Assembly (NCBI GenBank): GCA_963971285.1
Contig: OZ020252.1
Span: 14,359,662 to 14,423,661, forward strand
Direction of reading: 5' to 3'
Length of the DNA stretch: 64,000 bases
DNA from: Astropecten irregularis
Taxonomy: Eukaryota > Echinodermata > Asteroidea > Paxillosida > Astropectinidae
In this document: positions 11,401 to 21,347 of the stretch, one piece after another
Layout of the letters: the number at the start of each line of letters is the position of its first letter
How positions within the stretch are numbered: the stretch's first letter is position 1
Made by a program: the position numbers and the translations under genes
The notes under the pieces: generated by a model
Told to the model about the DNA's origin: nothing
The model's input: the letters and a program-made list of their open reading frames with translations, nothing else
Database searches by the model: none

Positions 11401-11679
11401 AAAAAAAGTGACCAAAATCTAAGTGATGTGCATGAACAAAATAAATGCGCTCAAATTCTATTCACTTTTAAGATCTACCTTCATTCATTCTAAGTCAGTA
11501 TACTTACCAGCTACTTCACCATCAAAGATGAAGATAGGGTACAGCTCGCTGGCCAGATTAATGGCTTTGATAAGGCTGGGGTTGTCATGGAGTCGAAGCC
11601 CGTGGCGAAACCAATGAACTGCAATGGTTTCTTTCTTGCTGTCCTGTGCTTGGTCATCAGACCCTTGATTGGTAGGCAT
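5449..11679 (-). CDS. cry: Drosophila-type (type I) cryptochrome, exons 1-3 of a longer gene
   Basis: Blue-light photoreceptor flavoprotein. Coding exons are 11508-11679, 7552-7691 and 5449-5591, read leftward, with GT-AG junctions and a continuous frame (151 residues plus 2 nt). They cover the N-terminal photolyase alpha/beta domain: [16 protein letters not shown] in exon 1, [18 protein letters not shown] in exon 2 and [10 protein letters not shown] in exon 3. [17 protein letters not shown] and SHTLWDP match insect-type light-sensitive CRY rather than vertebrate clock CRY or 6-4 photolyase, which have SHTLYDL at the last site. The FAD-binding domain must lie left of the window. I chose the ATG at 11679. 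An in-frame ATG at 11745 is possible, but a possible splice acceptor (AGCAG) just before 11679 suggests an upstream 5'UTR exon. Confidence 0.9.
5731..5975. repeat. Family F foldback MITE, copy F1
   Basis: The ends are inverted repeats, GGGCGTTTTCGAAACGGAGG against its complement at 5955-5973, followed by GGCTCAGGCTC-type repeats on both sides. It lies in cryptochrome intron 2. A second copy is at 27862-28070. Confidence 0.75.
5976..7247. other. Cryptochrome intron 2, no gene seen
   Basis: AT-rich intron sequence. The short ORFs have no recognisable protein and no exon-like splice sites. Confidence 0.5.
7248..7406. repeat. Family B foldback MITE, short copy
   Basis: Starts like GGGCCAATTTCATRRAGCTG, followed by AAGCACCAAAATT, and ends with the inverted form AGCTCTATGAAATTGGCCCC. 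It lies next to cryptochrome exon 2. Confidence 0.75.
8085..8150. repeat. Remnant of the pogo-like terminal repeat
   Basis: CAGTGGAACGCTGCTATAAC followed by GCTATACCGAAC resembles both ends of the element at 41318-42545. Confidence 0.45.
8574..8930. repeat. Family G foldback MITE
   Basis: Inverted ends: AATTAGGCCT plus an A-run plus TTGTTGTGTTGCCCT on the left, AGGGCAACACAACAA plus a T-run plus AGGCCTTATT on the right. Subterminal GGTCGGTCGGTCG recurs inverted at about 8883. 357 bp, in cryptochrome intron 1. Confidence 0.8.
10203..10318. repeat. Family N foldback repeat
   Basis: TTGATCCTAGCAGG and AAATGACAAGAGGA on the left are mirrored by TCCTCTTGTCATTT and CCTGCTAGGATCAA on the right, around a short spacer. 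A diverged relative lies at about 44030-44130 in CSTF3 intron 12. Confidence 0.7.
10369..11112 (+). repeat. Family A MITE, copy A2, split by a nested insertion
   Basis: TTAA-bounded copy interrupted after its first about 25 bp. The rest resumes at about 10773 (ATCAAAGAAATACAG) and ends at 11112. Confidence 0.8.
10397..10772 (+). mobile_element. Insertion nested in family A copy A2
   Basis: Begins GGCGAGCTGCGAAGC and ends near GACAGCTTCGCTGTTCT. It carries CGTCC-rich sequence and a roughly 28-bp direct repeat (AAATGTTGAAGTTTTTT...) at about 10547-10610. Its family is unknown to me. The boundaries come from comparison with uninterrupted family A copies. Confidence 0.6.
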
Positions 11680-11938
11680 ATCTGCTAAGCTTTTTATCCT
11701 GAATTCATAAAAATGGAAAACAGTTCGGTGTGAATTTGAAAACAATAGCCTTATCAGTAATGTACATGTATGTATACTGCATCAAATGAAAGCGGTGATG
11801 TAGCGCTGTGTATCGCGTATGAGAATCCTTTTTAATTAGAATGCGCTGTAAAATTAGTATTGAGTGAGTAGCTTTAGTGACACAGTAACGGATATTGGTA
11901 GGCCTATTTGTGTAGTAACAAAAAACAAGCATATATGG

Positions 11939-12280
11939 TTAAAGGTTTTAATGGTTTTTGTCAAAGAAATGCAGATTCATGACCATAAATAACCAGGAAG
12001 TTACAGTCTGTGAAATGTTCAGTCCCATACGGTGCCCACTTTTTGAGAAAACAGTGAAAAACGGCCACGGTATTTTTCAAATCTTTTCACTGTTATTTTT
12101 TCATCCTTAAAAGATCAAAATTGTTTTTGGTCATTGGTTTTACTCTTTTCTGGATAAATACAGCATTTCAGGCAGAATTTTTTTTAACAATCATCATCTT
12201 TATGCCCTGTAATTAAGTTATAGGTTGACATGAAGAGTTCTTATGCGGTATGCTACCAAAGTATATGATACTACCTTTAA
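11939..12280 (+). repeat. Family A MITE, copy A3
   Basis: TTAA at both ends and the full family A body with internal small deletions. The right end is ACCAAAGTATATGATACTACC. Confidence 0.8.
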
Positions 12281-12487
12281 AAAGTGAAGTTGCCTCATTC
12301 AGTTAGAGTAATGAATTTCGATGTACATGTACACAATTGTACAGTACTATACATATCATATACATTAATCAAACAGAATGGCCATGTACATACAAGTATA
12401 AATGTACAGTATGTAGCAATTAAAATATGTACATGTTGTACACGAATAAAGTAATAAAAATGTGGCCATGTACTGTACATGACAGTA

Positions 12488-12651
12488 AATAGCGCTCCGC
12501 ACTAATGGCGTCACAAAATCCCCGTATGTCAGACAAACATTGTCTCACACACGTAGTGTACATGGACGCGCACATGCACGCGTTTGCATGGTTGCAATGT
12601 TTGTCTGAGATCGGGTGCTATAATTTTTAGCGCAAGTGCGGAGCGCTATTA
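12488..12651. repeat. Family C palindromic MITE, copy C1
   Basis: Begins AATAGCGCTCCGCACT and ends with the inverted form AGTGCGGAGCGCTATT. Inside are CAGACAAACATTGT and its inverted counterpart, around a CACACGTAGTGTACATG core. Confidence 0.85.
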
Positions 12652-12714
12652 TTATGTAACTGTGGCTATGGACATACAGTAATTGCATGAGTTGTTGTTA
12701 TCAGGACATCAGGG

Positions 12715-12950
12715 ACCAATTTCATTGAGCTGCTTTTAAAAGCAAAAAAAAGCATGAAAAGTCATCCTTGATCAAACAGGATTACCAATCAAATTTTCAT
12801 GTGATGTTTGCTGCTTTTGACTTGTATTCGGCCATTGTTTGCTGAGCATAACATTCACATGGAGTTGTGACTGGCATACTGATTTACCAAGGTTTTTGGT
12901 GCATAAGCAAATTTTGGTGCTTAATTAGCTGTATGAAATTGGCTCAGGTG
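12715..12950. repeat. Family B foldback MITE copy
   Basis: Left GGGACCAATTTCATTGAGCT, right GCTGTATGAAATTGGCTC, with AAGCAAATTTTGGTGCTTAA before the right end. Confidence 0.7.
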
Positions 12951-13086
12951 GCCTGTGTAGTCGCAATTCAGTAATGAGTTGCCAACAGTCATTTTAAATT
13001 ACTTGAGAGCCAACTAAAGAAATATCCCCAGCGTCATCATCAATTCATGTGCATAAAATGCAACATACAATGTACAATGGAATTTA

Positions 13087-13654
13087 GTCATCTGTGAAAA
13101 TGTCAGGACTTCCCATGCGGTGCCCACTTTTTGAGAAAACGGTGAAAAACGGCCACAGTGTTTGTTAAATCTTTTCCAAAAATAATTTTGGTCACTGGTT
13201 TTTCTCTTTTCTGGATAAATACAGCATTTCAGACAGAACAATTGTTAGGGTATGTTTCTACCATCACAATCTGTATACCTTGTAAAAAAGTCATCAGTAA
13301 ATCTGTGAAGATTTCTGTTTTGAAATACTACTAAAGTATGTACACATGTATTACTTTATTTTTTGTTTTTGTATTTTTTGTATTTTGTTTTGATTTTCTT
13401 GGTATGGTTTTGCTGTATTTTTTTTTTTTTTTTTTTTTTTTTCTTTTTACATGTACATGTATGTTTATGACTCTGTAATCGCGTCTTCGTCTTTTAATGA
13501 ACTTTTTAGTGTTTTTTTTATTTTACTGTAATCTTAATGAATTCTTACTGTTATTTTTTAAATTGATTCTGTAATTGCGCCCTTGAACATCCTCGGATGG
13601 AAATGGTGCACTACAAATGCAATAAATTATTATTATTATTATTACTACCTTTAA
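13087..13654 (+). repeat. Family A MITE, copy A4, 5'-truncated and interrupted
   Basis: Family A sequence from TCATCTGTGAAAATGTCAGG to the ACTAAAGTATG near 13340, then a foreign T-rich stretch, then the family A terminus ACTACCTTTAA at 13645-13654. Confidence 0.7.
13346..13644 (+). mobile_element. LINE 3' tail inserted in family A copy A4
   Basis: T-rich sequence (T-run at 13419-13442) leads to GGAAATGGTGCACTACAAATGCAATAAA and an (ATT)n tail at 13626-13644. Ending in a short ATT microsatellite is typical of CR1/L2-like LINEs. Confidence 0.6.
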
Positions 13655-14027
13655 AGAATTTACCGGTATGCAAATGGACAAAAAATAAACACACAGCCAA
13701 ATTTCCATTAGGCCATTTTGTAATTGAAGTCAATGTCTCCTTTGATTTAATTCAGGGTGCTGTGTCACTCCATCACACAATGTCATGATGCTGTGTTGCA
13801 AGCCAGAAATGTCCTCCAAATATATGTCTTCCATGTTGTTCACTTCAATTTGGGGGGTTTTCCTAGATTTTTTTCTTGCAAAAAGAAAATGTTTCCCACT
13901 CACAAACAAAACCTTACAGAGTTTGCATTAACCAAATTTAAACAATCTCTACCTCTATAATTTGCATATTATCTATTTCCCGACCAAATTCATTTAATAT
14001 TCAAATTTTTGTTTTTGACATAAAATG

Positions 14028-14369
14028 TTAAAGGTAATATCATACTTTGGTTTTTGTCAAACAAATACAGATCCATGTGCACAAATATCAAGACAGATAC
14101 AATAACAGTCTTCTGTGAAAATTTCAATCCCACACTTTGCCCACTTTTTGAGAAATAGTGAAAAACAGGCACAGTATTTCTTCAGTCTTTTCTCTCTTAT
14201 TTTTTATTAATAAATTTGGTCAATGGATCCACTCTTTTCTAGATACATTTCAGGCAAAACCATTTTAACAGTATGTTTCTACCATCACCATCTTTATACC
14301 CTGTAAGTCATAGGTAAATCTGTGAAGAATTCTGTTCCGATATGCTACCAATGTATTTACTACCTTTAA
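14028..14369 (+). repeat. Family A MITE, copy A5
   Basis: TTAA at 14028-14031 and 14366-14369 with the standard family A body between. Confidence 0.8.
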
Positions 14370-14769
14370 AATGTAGATTAAAGACTTGGTAAGAATCAAA
14401 CACTTAATTAAATCAAGTTTCAGTCCAAAAGCTTAATGATAATACTGCATACTGTACACGTAAGTATTTCAGAAGTCCATAGAACCACAAGTCTATTTCA
14501 CAGGTTGTGAAATGTGTCCCTCTAGAATACAGTTCAAATTGTATTTGAAAAACTGTATTTAAAATCTTAAAGATAACACTAGCTGATTTTGACTGCAGCA
14601 ATCAAAGCTAAACAATTCAATTCAATAACAACATTTATTTTCATACTTTCAACAACAGCAATACAAATCAGGTTTGATAAAGTAAGACAAATATATATGT
14701 AATTAATAAGCACAAACAAACATACCCAAAGTTGAGGACAACACACACTGTTATTCGTAGTTTTTTCCC

Positions 14770-15125
14770 CAAAAAATGAATTAGATTTTGATATTTTGAA
14801 AAGAGTGTGGTTGAAAAAACCTTCAAATCACTGTAAATCACACATACTGTGTTAAGCACAAGTGAGCAGTTATTTACCAAAGGTACATATTTTTGTCAGA
14901 GAATGAGTAATAACGTGTGCACAAAAATATGTACATTTGGTAAATAAGTGAGCAATTATTTACCAAAGGTACATATTTTTGTCAGAGAATGAGTAATAAC
15001 GTGTGCACAAAAATATGTACATTTGGTAAATAATTGCTCTCTTGTGCTTTGCAGTGATTTGAATTTTTGGTACAGATTTGTTTTTTTTCAATCACATTCT
15101 TTTCAAAATATATCAAAATCATATT
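14770..15125. repeat. Foldback element K with an internal 86-bp tandem duplication
   Basis: Sequence around 14775-14870 (GAAAAGAGTGTGGTTGAAAAA, CAAATCACTGTAAA, GCACAAGTGAGC) returns inverted at 15030-15125. The centre consists of two copies of an 86-bp unit at 14862-14947 and 14948-15033, differing at one base. Each unit is itself palindromic (TTTACCAAAGGTACATA / TATGTACATTTGGTAAA). Short ORFs starting MVNNCSLVL on both strands are by-products of the inverted repeat. Confidence 0.8.
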
Positions 15126-15493
15126 TTTTTAGAGTAACTAGTTGTCCAATATCAAAAACACTTAAACACAAAATGCCACACACATACATGTATGAGTACC
15201 TGTGCTACAGATCCTGTACACAACAGACAGCCAGAGAAATCTTCCTTCAAGATTACTGTAACTAGTGCACACAGTGCAGCAGTGGGCCCAATGAGCAGAG
15301 TGTGACTTAAGATACCTGAAGCAGATGGCCAACTTGATATGAATCGTCTGTCCCGTTTGCTTCTCAACGGTTGCTACATTATATATGGTTGCCAGTCCCA
15401 TCTATCATGCTGAGCCACCTGTGATTGGTCAATTCTCCCGCACTAACATGACTATAATGCACAGTGACTTATACACGTTGACAATAATTTATG

Positions 15494-15917
15494 TATAAGG
15501 TGTCCCAAAAAAATGCAACACTTGTGTTGAGAACTCATCATAAAAAAATTAAACTGTTTATCACTTCAAGATTCAAATATATCATACAACTATGTCTTGG
15601 CTATCACCATACATAGAATTTGAGCAAAATTGGACTAAAATTGAGTGAAAAAAACTAAGACTGAATTACCCAATCTCTTTCATACACATTATGTGTGTAT
15701 TGACCACTATGCGTGTTATCCTTGCAAATTTGTTTTTAAGGAGTACTCTTTCAATTGGTCATATTTTTGCCAATTTCAGCCCCAATATGCTTAATTTTAC
15801 TGATAGCCAAGACATGGCTGTATCAGATATCTGAATCTTGAAGTGATAAACAGTTCCATTTTATCATATTGTTTGGGTCCCAACACAGTGTTGTGTTTTT
15901 TCTGGGACACCCTGTAT
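15494..15917. repeat. Family H foldback element, Tc1/mariner-like ends
   Basis: The left end TATAAGGTGTCCCAAAAAAA and right end TCTGGGACACCCTGTATA are inverted, and TATCACTTCAAGATTCA recurs inverted near 15840. GGGTGTCCCA ends next to TA fit IS630-Tc1-mariner MITEs. No transposase is present. Confidence 0.75.
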
Positions 15918-15999
15918 AGCACATGATACATGTATAATTTTGCATTGAGCTATTTCCGGATGCATCGGGATGAAAGTGAAGCCAAGCCTGCCTTTCTCC

Positions 16000-16200
16000 T
16001 TTTTGTTTGTTTCTAGATCTAGTAAATTTACATAAGTCATTGAAAGGTGAACCAGGATTTGAACCGGCAACCTCCTGAATACCACACCAGGGCTCTACCA
16101 ACTGTGCCATCCAGCCCTACGTTGGTGGTGTCCCTAACTATACATCTATAGTCTTATTATCTTTGTTCATTTGGCAGTCAGAAGCGCCTAGGTACGGTAT
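16000..16200 (-). mobile_element. tRNA-derived SINE (family S1), minus strand
   Basis: On the minus strand it has GGGCTGGATGGCACAGTTGG (A box region) and GGTTCAAATCC (B box), preceded by CACCACCAACGTA, which is shared with the SINEs at 30.8-31.1, 45.5 and 60.1 kb. A tRNA-like cloverleaf is not required for this call. It is a degenerate interspersed copy, not a functional tRNA gene. Confidence 0.8.
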
Positions 16201-16624
16201 TCAGGAGGTCGGTATAACATTTTTATACCTGCAATTATCAAATTCATGAAAAACATCACGTGTTATCTTGTTTATATTCTTGCGAATCAAATTTGATCCA
16301 GAGTTGCATGCATTGTAAAAAGGGTTATACATGTAGGCCTATCAATATCATTTCAGATGAACAGTTTTTTTGGTAAACTCTTCATACAGCACAACAAAAG
16401 TTTTGGTTTTTGGATGAATAGTTCGGTTCTGGTACAAAAGTACTGTATACATGGCTTCAGCAAAATTGCGCAATTTCATATTAGACCTGCTGCCCGCAAA
16501 ATTTTACTATGCACATTTTATGTCTTGCTACTTTGCTAGAGGCAAAAGTAATCAAGTTTAACTGGCCAAAATGCAATGGTCATAATTTGGGTGCTAGATA
16601 GAAAACATGTATCCTAGGTAGTAC

Positions 16625-16735
16625 CTAGTTATACAAATCCTGCAGAATTTTGACTGTAAAACAAAATTGGTGCTAAGCCAATTTTTTTGTGCTAAGCAAA
16701 TCTATGAAATGTGTTCCTTGTCCCAGCCCTGCAGT
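16625..16735. repeat. Partial family B MITE
   Basis: AATTGGTGCTAAGCCAATTT and GTGCTAAGCAAATCTATGAAATGTG match one arm of family B. The other arm is missing. Confidence 0.5.
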
Positions 16736-17721
16736 CTCAAAGTTTTCTTCAGCAATTAAATTATGCTGTAACCAACACGTGTGGAGACGATCTTGACACG
16801 TTGTGTGCGTGAGCGTGAGCGTTGTTGCTTGGCTTTTGTTATGGTGGGCGTGGCCTACTGGATCGGTATATTAATAAACATTTCAATCACAATCCCATTA
16901 AGATGATAATTACTTCATAATCAGTATGATCACGTTGCAATTGCTGAAATAAAATCTAATAAAATCATTTATTCTAATCCTACCACCCCTGATCGAATGT
17001 GCTGGTCATTTATTTGTCTAGGGTATTGGTGATGTTGACATTCCCAATGCTGCTTGACATTCAAAGCCAAACAACACAACCCCTTCCAAAATGGTTGATC
17101 CAAAAATCCAGTGACTGAGACTGCTGTAAAATTACCCACGGGATCGGGATGCAGTTTAATTTTAATTTATATTCTGCCAAACATCAAACAGATGAACTGA
17201 TCTTTGCATAAGATTGGTGCCAGGGAGTTGGGGAAGGGAAGGGGGTTGGGGCTCGGTATCACAAGATCAAAACATGTTATGGCTTTACTAGTAGTAGTTG
17301 GGGGCTGAAGTACGGTACATGTATACATACCACTAATGGCTGGCAGAAGCACTAGTCCATGTACATAGTGTACATAATCATGAATCATACTTGTACTACT
17401 ACTAATTACTAGTGCATCGTGTGCATGTACACGTACTATTACCCTAGTACCAGTACTAGTAGTAGTACATGTACCAGTACAAAAACATTCTTTTTGTTTC
17501 ATAAAAAAAAAATTAGGTTTTTTTTTTCCCGATTTTTTAGTCTAGATGTCCGAATAGTCCAATTGAGCTAAGTGAATGTTCACATATAAGTTATTATTGC
17601 GTCGCACTGGATTTGTAAATCCAACGATTCCAAGATTTGTTGCAACAGGCCGCCTACTGCTGCTTGTATGCTGGTGTGGTAAGTGGTAGTAGAACTTCGT
17701 CAGATACTGAGTAGTGAGTTA

Positions 17722-18326
17722 GGAACGAATTCCACTGACGGCCATCACTTGTGCACAAACCTATTGGACTGACAGAGGGCGTTTTGAGAAAAATGGCTAG
17801 GCCCCCTATCGCTGCATTCGAAACTATAATTGTAGGTCCAAAAAAACTGAAAATCTCACTTTTTAGATAAGCTATACCCCAGTTTACACACCTGAGATTG
17901 AAGTTCATTATGACTTGCATCAAATAAGTTAGTTGCGATGATCGTAACCCTAGGTCTGACATGGGGACTGGGACCTAAGGTCCCAGTCCCCATGTCAGAC
18001 CTAGGGTTACGATCATCGCAACTACAAATAAGTTAACTCTTGGAGGAATTTTTAATATTTACATTGTTTTAATCTTATTAATTTAATGGATTATTAACTG
18101 ACTTATCTATGTATATTAATTATTTTTTACTAGTCTTCAATAGTATACCTTTAATTCTATATAGGCCTATTAAATAAATGTTATACATGAAAATATCGTT
18201 TTTAACTAATGTAAACCTGTTGTGTCAGTCACTCCATGTATCTCGTGTTACGTGTACATGTATTAATAATAAACCATGAATATAAATAACCCAGTTTCCG
18301 TCATGGCTGTCAGTGGAATTCTTTCC
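17722..18326 (+). repeat. Family D MITE, copy D1, enlarged by insertions
   Basis: Left end GGAACGAATTCCACTGACGG, right end CCGTCATGGCTGTCAGTGGAATTCTTTCC (in two pieces). It aligns along its length with the compact 232-bp copy at 59505-59736 but holds a 93-bp palindrome at 17931-18023 and about 230 bp of extra AT-rich sequence at about 18050-18285. Confidence 0.8.
17931..18023. repeat. 93-bp perfect palindrome (family E) nested in D1
   Basis: Two 46-nt arms, exact reverse complements, separated by a single A at 17977. CAAATAAGTTA occurs on both sides (17921-17931 and 18025-18035) but only once at the matching site of copy D3, so this is an insertion with a 10-11 bp target duplication. Part of one arm, diverged, recurs at 56836-56866. 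Confidence 0.9.
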
Positions 18327-20248
18327 GTGGGGCGTGAGGGACTAATTATCGTCCGGTCATGAGATTCCGATGGACATGTGTTTTTGATGACGAAATTTGA
18401 TTCCCGTTTACAGCGAGACCGTGCGTGATACTTCGTGATCAGTATGCCTGAAGTGATGACTACACTCAGGGCTATCTCCGACATTCAGGATGTTGAGAAT
18501 AAAGTTTATAATCTGGAAGTGTCCAGTTCAAAGTTAGTGAAGTGATTTTCTGAAATTTTATTTCGTTTCTGTTTTATAGAAGTCTTCCCGTTAACCCATC
18601 GGAAACCGATAACTGCAGGCTACTTTTACTTGCCATGAACTGTTAATTGTTGAACTTGCTCACGCACGTCCCACGTAAGGGACTAAACGAAAGTCTAAAC
18701 TTCTTACTAAAATAACAAAGAGTAGTGTATAATACAACCAAAATCATTTGGAAAATACCTTCAATGAGCTTACAAATGGTCATCGGGAAATCCAGCACAT
18801 TTTCCTCCTTAGTATTGAAACTTGAAAGAAATATCCGACCACTGTGCAGCAGCAACCGTCAATCATGTTTACAATTACATCATGCAATCTCCACTATTAC
18901 GTTTTATGTTCGCAATGTTCGCAACGATGACACGACCTCACTCCATCGGCACCAGACTATTGATATTTTTTGCTTCGACTTGATACCAGTCGCTTGCGCA
19001 TTCATGCATGATGCAACCAGTACTGCTTGCCCTCGGCCTCGCCTCCGCCATTGAGGTCAAAATAATTCGAAAAGAAGTGCACGATTTGGGTTAGAAACAC
19101 CTTTTGATTGCACATGTCATAGTGTTTTTTCCAAGAGAATACATGACTAATTGAACTAATGGATCGCAAACTAATTGGCCCGGCTGTTTTAAGCACACAC
19201 AACATTATTTTGCTTACCACAATAGAAGGAAGGAAAAGTTCCTTCCTCCATGCTGCATGTAATCATTGGTGTATTTGTCCCTTTCCTATACAAACAAACA
19301 ACCTCTACACTCTAAATTCATTTTACGCAAGAAGATCAAATTAATCTACCTCAAATCTTATCAAAAATCGACCAAGGCTCATTGTTTGTGCACGGGACGA
19401 TCGCTGCGCGTTGATTGATTCAATGGACGTGCGTTCAACGTAAAAAATAATTATGGGATAACATACAATTTTAGGGATTTGATAGTAGTCACTTATTAGG
19501 AGCAACATGATCATAACAACACTTTTACTATAGAAAATGGCTAGTTTTTGTAAAATAAATAAAATGCATCTAAATTTGCCTGGAAGTGTTTCAATTCTAA
19601 ACATCGGTGTCTTAAGAATGATGATGTACAAATTAATGTAGGCCTACCTGAATTTTTTTTCAGTGTGCATAGTTCACGAATAATTATTTTCCCATGACCG
19701 CTCCGGTCAGTAATTCTAAGATCTAAGATTCTAAGGCGTTCTAAGATCCACGAGGGGCCGCAACTCTCACTCTTTTAGAGTGAAGTTTGCGTCGTTTTAA
19801 GTGAAAGGACAACTCGATTCTAAACTATTGGTATGTCTCACTCTTTTGCATTATAGAGAGTAAGGATTTAAGGCAGGCTATAGCGTGATACGGCACTAAG
19901 CCTAACTGAGTGAATTATCTTTGCAATGACCAGGATATTCACCACTGATATACATTTTTAGAGCACTTTCGGGCAATGAAGGTATCTACAAAATATTCAC
20001 AGAGCACCACGGTAAAAATGTCGTACACTTAATTTTTTTTACAGCTGGAATTAATGTCTCTTTTTAAAGTATTTAATGCCCAAGTCCGGCTTGCTTGTCG
20101 ATGAACGGGTAAAGTTTCCACAATTTCGGGAGGCGCCTGTGCGGGAGTAATTCATTGAGTAATCTTGAATTCATCCTCAAATGTAAAATCATCCCAAAAC
20201 GTTACAACGACAATGGCGCCCTTCCTCCATGAGTTGCTTCTTTCCCTT

Positions 20249-21145
20249 CTATTCCACTTCTGGACCCAGCGCTGGGTCCACTCCAGCATCGTCTATTGCC
20301 GGCCTGGCCGTGGGTAGGAAGACGTCTAGATACAGTTTCCTCCTCGTGCCCCCTCCATCTTTCCCCGACACCTCGATGACCCGTCTTGTCCTGGTCATGC
20401 CCTTCCGAAAGAAGGCAGGTGAACCCGTAGGCGGTACTCCATCAGCTGGCATCTGCGGATGAGGTCTCGTCCCAGTGGTAGTTGCATGAGGCGCGCGTTT
20501 CTTGAGCATCTTCGCATCTGTGACATGCCGCGTTGCCTTTTTTCGTCTTTTGTCGTCGGTCTGGCAACGATTGGTCGAAAAGGTTGAGCCGGTGGTAGCC
20601 GAGTCCACCAAAGCACCGTTTTCTGTGAGATGTGCCAATGTCAAATCTATCACGGGAAGGGAAGCTGTTTCTAGGTTGATGGGTCGTTTGAAGACTTGGA
20701 GGTCAAACTGAGGAACCGATACACTACTGCAGATATTTTTTGCCAGGTACCGCACTTGGATCTCCCTGACAATCCTCAAGACGTCAGCGGCGAAATCGTC
20801 GTCCGAGTCGGGCCACAGACGTGGAACAATTTGCGTGACGTGCACGTGAGGTAACACATCCTTGAAGGTCTTCCGTTCGGCTGAGGCCGGCACTTCGGGG
20901 GAGCCTCTCCTTGTAGCTGGAACAATTGTCTCACACCTCATCTGCTCATCATTTGCGTAAAATTTGTTTCTGCAGATGCCTTGTATGATGTCCTTCTCTC
21001 CGGGCGTGAATGACCGGGTACTGTTTTGAAGAAGGACGCTGCCTGGCCTACTGATCGGAGAGCTTGATCGTGGCCGCAAATGCAAAGAGGACCCCATCGA
21101 AGGCTGTTGATCTTTGCTGGACATTATTTTGAGACGATCATTCAT
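20249..21145 (-). CDS. Unrecognised 298-residue protein, single exon
   Basis: A long intronless ORF in a locally GC-richer patch, unlike the AT-rich repeats around it. I do not recognise the family. The protein is basic and low-complexity at both ends (SSPISRPGS near residue 30; KRRKKATRHV near 205) with a more ordered-looking middle (residues about 95-175: DVLPHVHVTQIVPRLW, VLRIVREIQVRYLAKN). No membrane segment or signal peptide is visible. The ATG at 21145 is the first in frame. MSSKD eight codons in is an alternative. An ORF at 21138-21347 overlaps its start by 8 nt in another frame and could be a uORF or an exon. It lies 1.8 kb from CSTF3, transcribed divergently. Confidence 0.5.
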   Translation of the reverse strand: MNDRLKIMSSKDQQPSMGSSLHLRPRSSSPISRPGSVLLQNSTRSFTPGEKDIIQGICRNKFYANDEQMRCETIVPATRRGSPEVPASAERKTFKDVLPHVHVTQIVPRLWPDSDDDFAADVLRIVREIQVRYLAKNICSSVSVPQFDLQVFKRPINLETASLPVIDLTLAHLTENGALVDSATTGSTFSTNRCQTDDKRRKKATRHVTDAKMLKKRAPHATTTGTRPHPQMPADGVPPTGSPAFFRKGMTRTRRVIEVSGKDGGGTRRKLYLDVFLPTARPAIDDAGVDPALGPEVE

Positions 21146-21347
21146 TACCGGTCCAGCTAAAAACGAGTCCTGTCTGATGCGACGAAACTCGGCTAGTGCT
21201 AGTCATTTTAGGCCTATGCCCGTCATTAACTGTCTGAGGTCCCCTATTTCTCTGGTGATTTTCACGAGGATGCAAAAAGTGCTGAAAACCAAACCGAAGC
21301 TCTTGTGGGTTTATTTTGGGACCCGTTTGATCCAGCAAAGTTATCAT
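21138..21347 (-). other. Possible uORF or N-terminal exon of the 298-residue gene
   Basis: 69 codons beginning MITLLDQTGPKINPQELRFG. Its stop overlaps the downstream ATG (ATGAATGA arrangement). The function is unknown and it may be spurious. It is recorded because it is adjacent, on the same strand and overlapping. Confidence 0.3.

Larger units (their letters stand above)
11680..20248. other. Intergenic stretch upstream of cryptochrome, repeat-rich
   Basis: No convincing coding exon. It holds family A (three copies), B, C, D, H and K repeats, a LINE tail, a SINE and the 93-bp palindrome, all listed separately. The cryptochrome promoter and any 5'UTR exon should lie at its left end, but I cannot place them. 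Confidence 0.5.

Noticed and set aside
14862..15033. CRISPR-like direct repeats
   Set aside because: Two adjacent identical units with no spacers in a eukaryotic foldback, not a CRISPR array.
15823..16110. 95-codon ORF with VAGSNPGSP
   Set aside because: It is the translated A and B boxes of the S1 SINE. Such words recur wherever this SINE is read in that frame.
16030..16115. Functional tRNA gene
   Set aside because: Box A and B are present, but the copy is repeated in several places with a shared non-tRNA body and a poor acceptor stem.
18750..18870. Exon-like minus-strand stretch (FNTKEENVLDFPMTICKLIE)
   Set aside because: Protein-like wording and a GT after it, but no second exon, no family and a weak acceptor, so not called.
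20271..20290. 20-bp palindrome TGGACCCAGCGCTGGGTCCA
   Set aside because: It falls within the end of the 298-codon ORF and has no second copy. Length is compatible with chance in coding GC-rich sequence.
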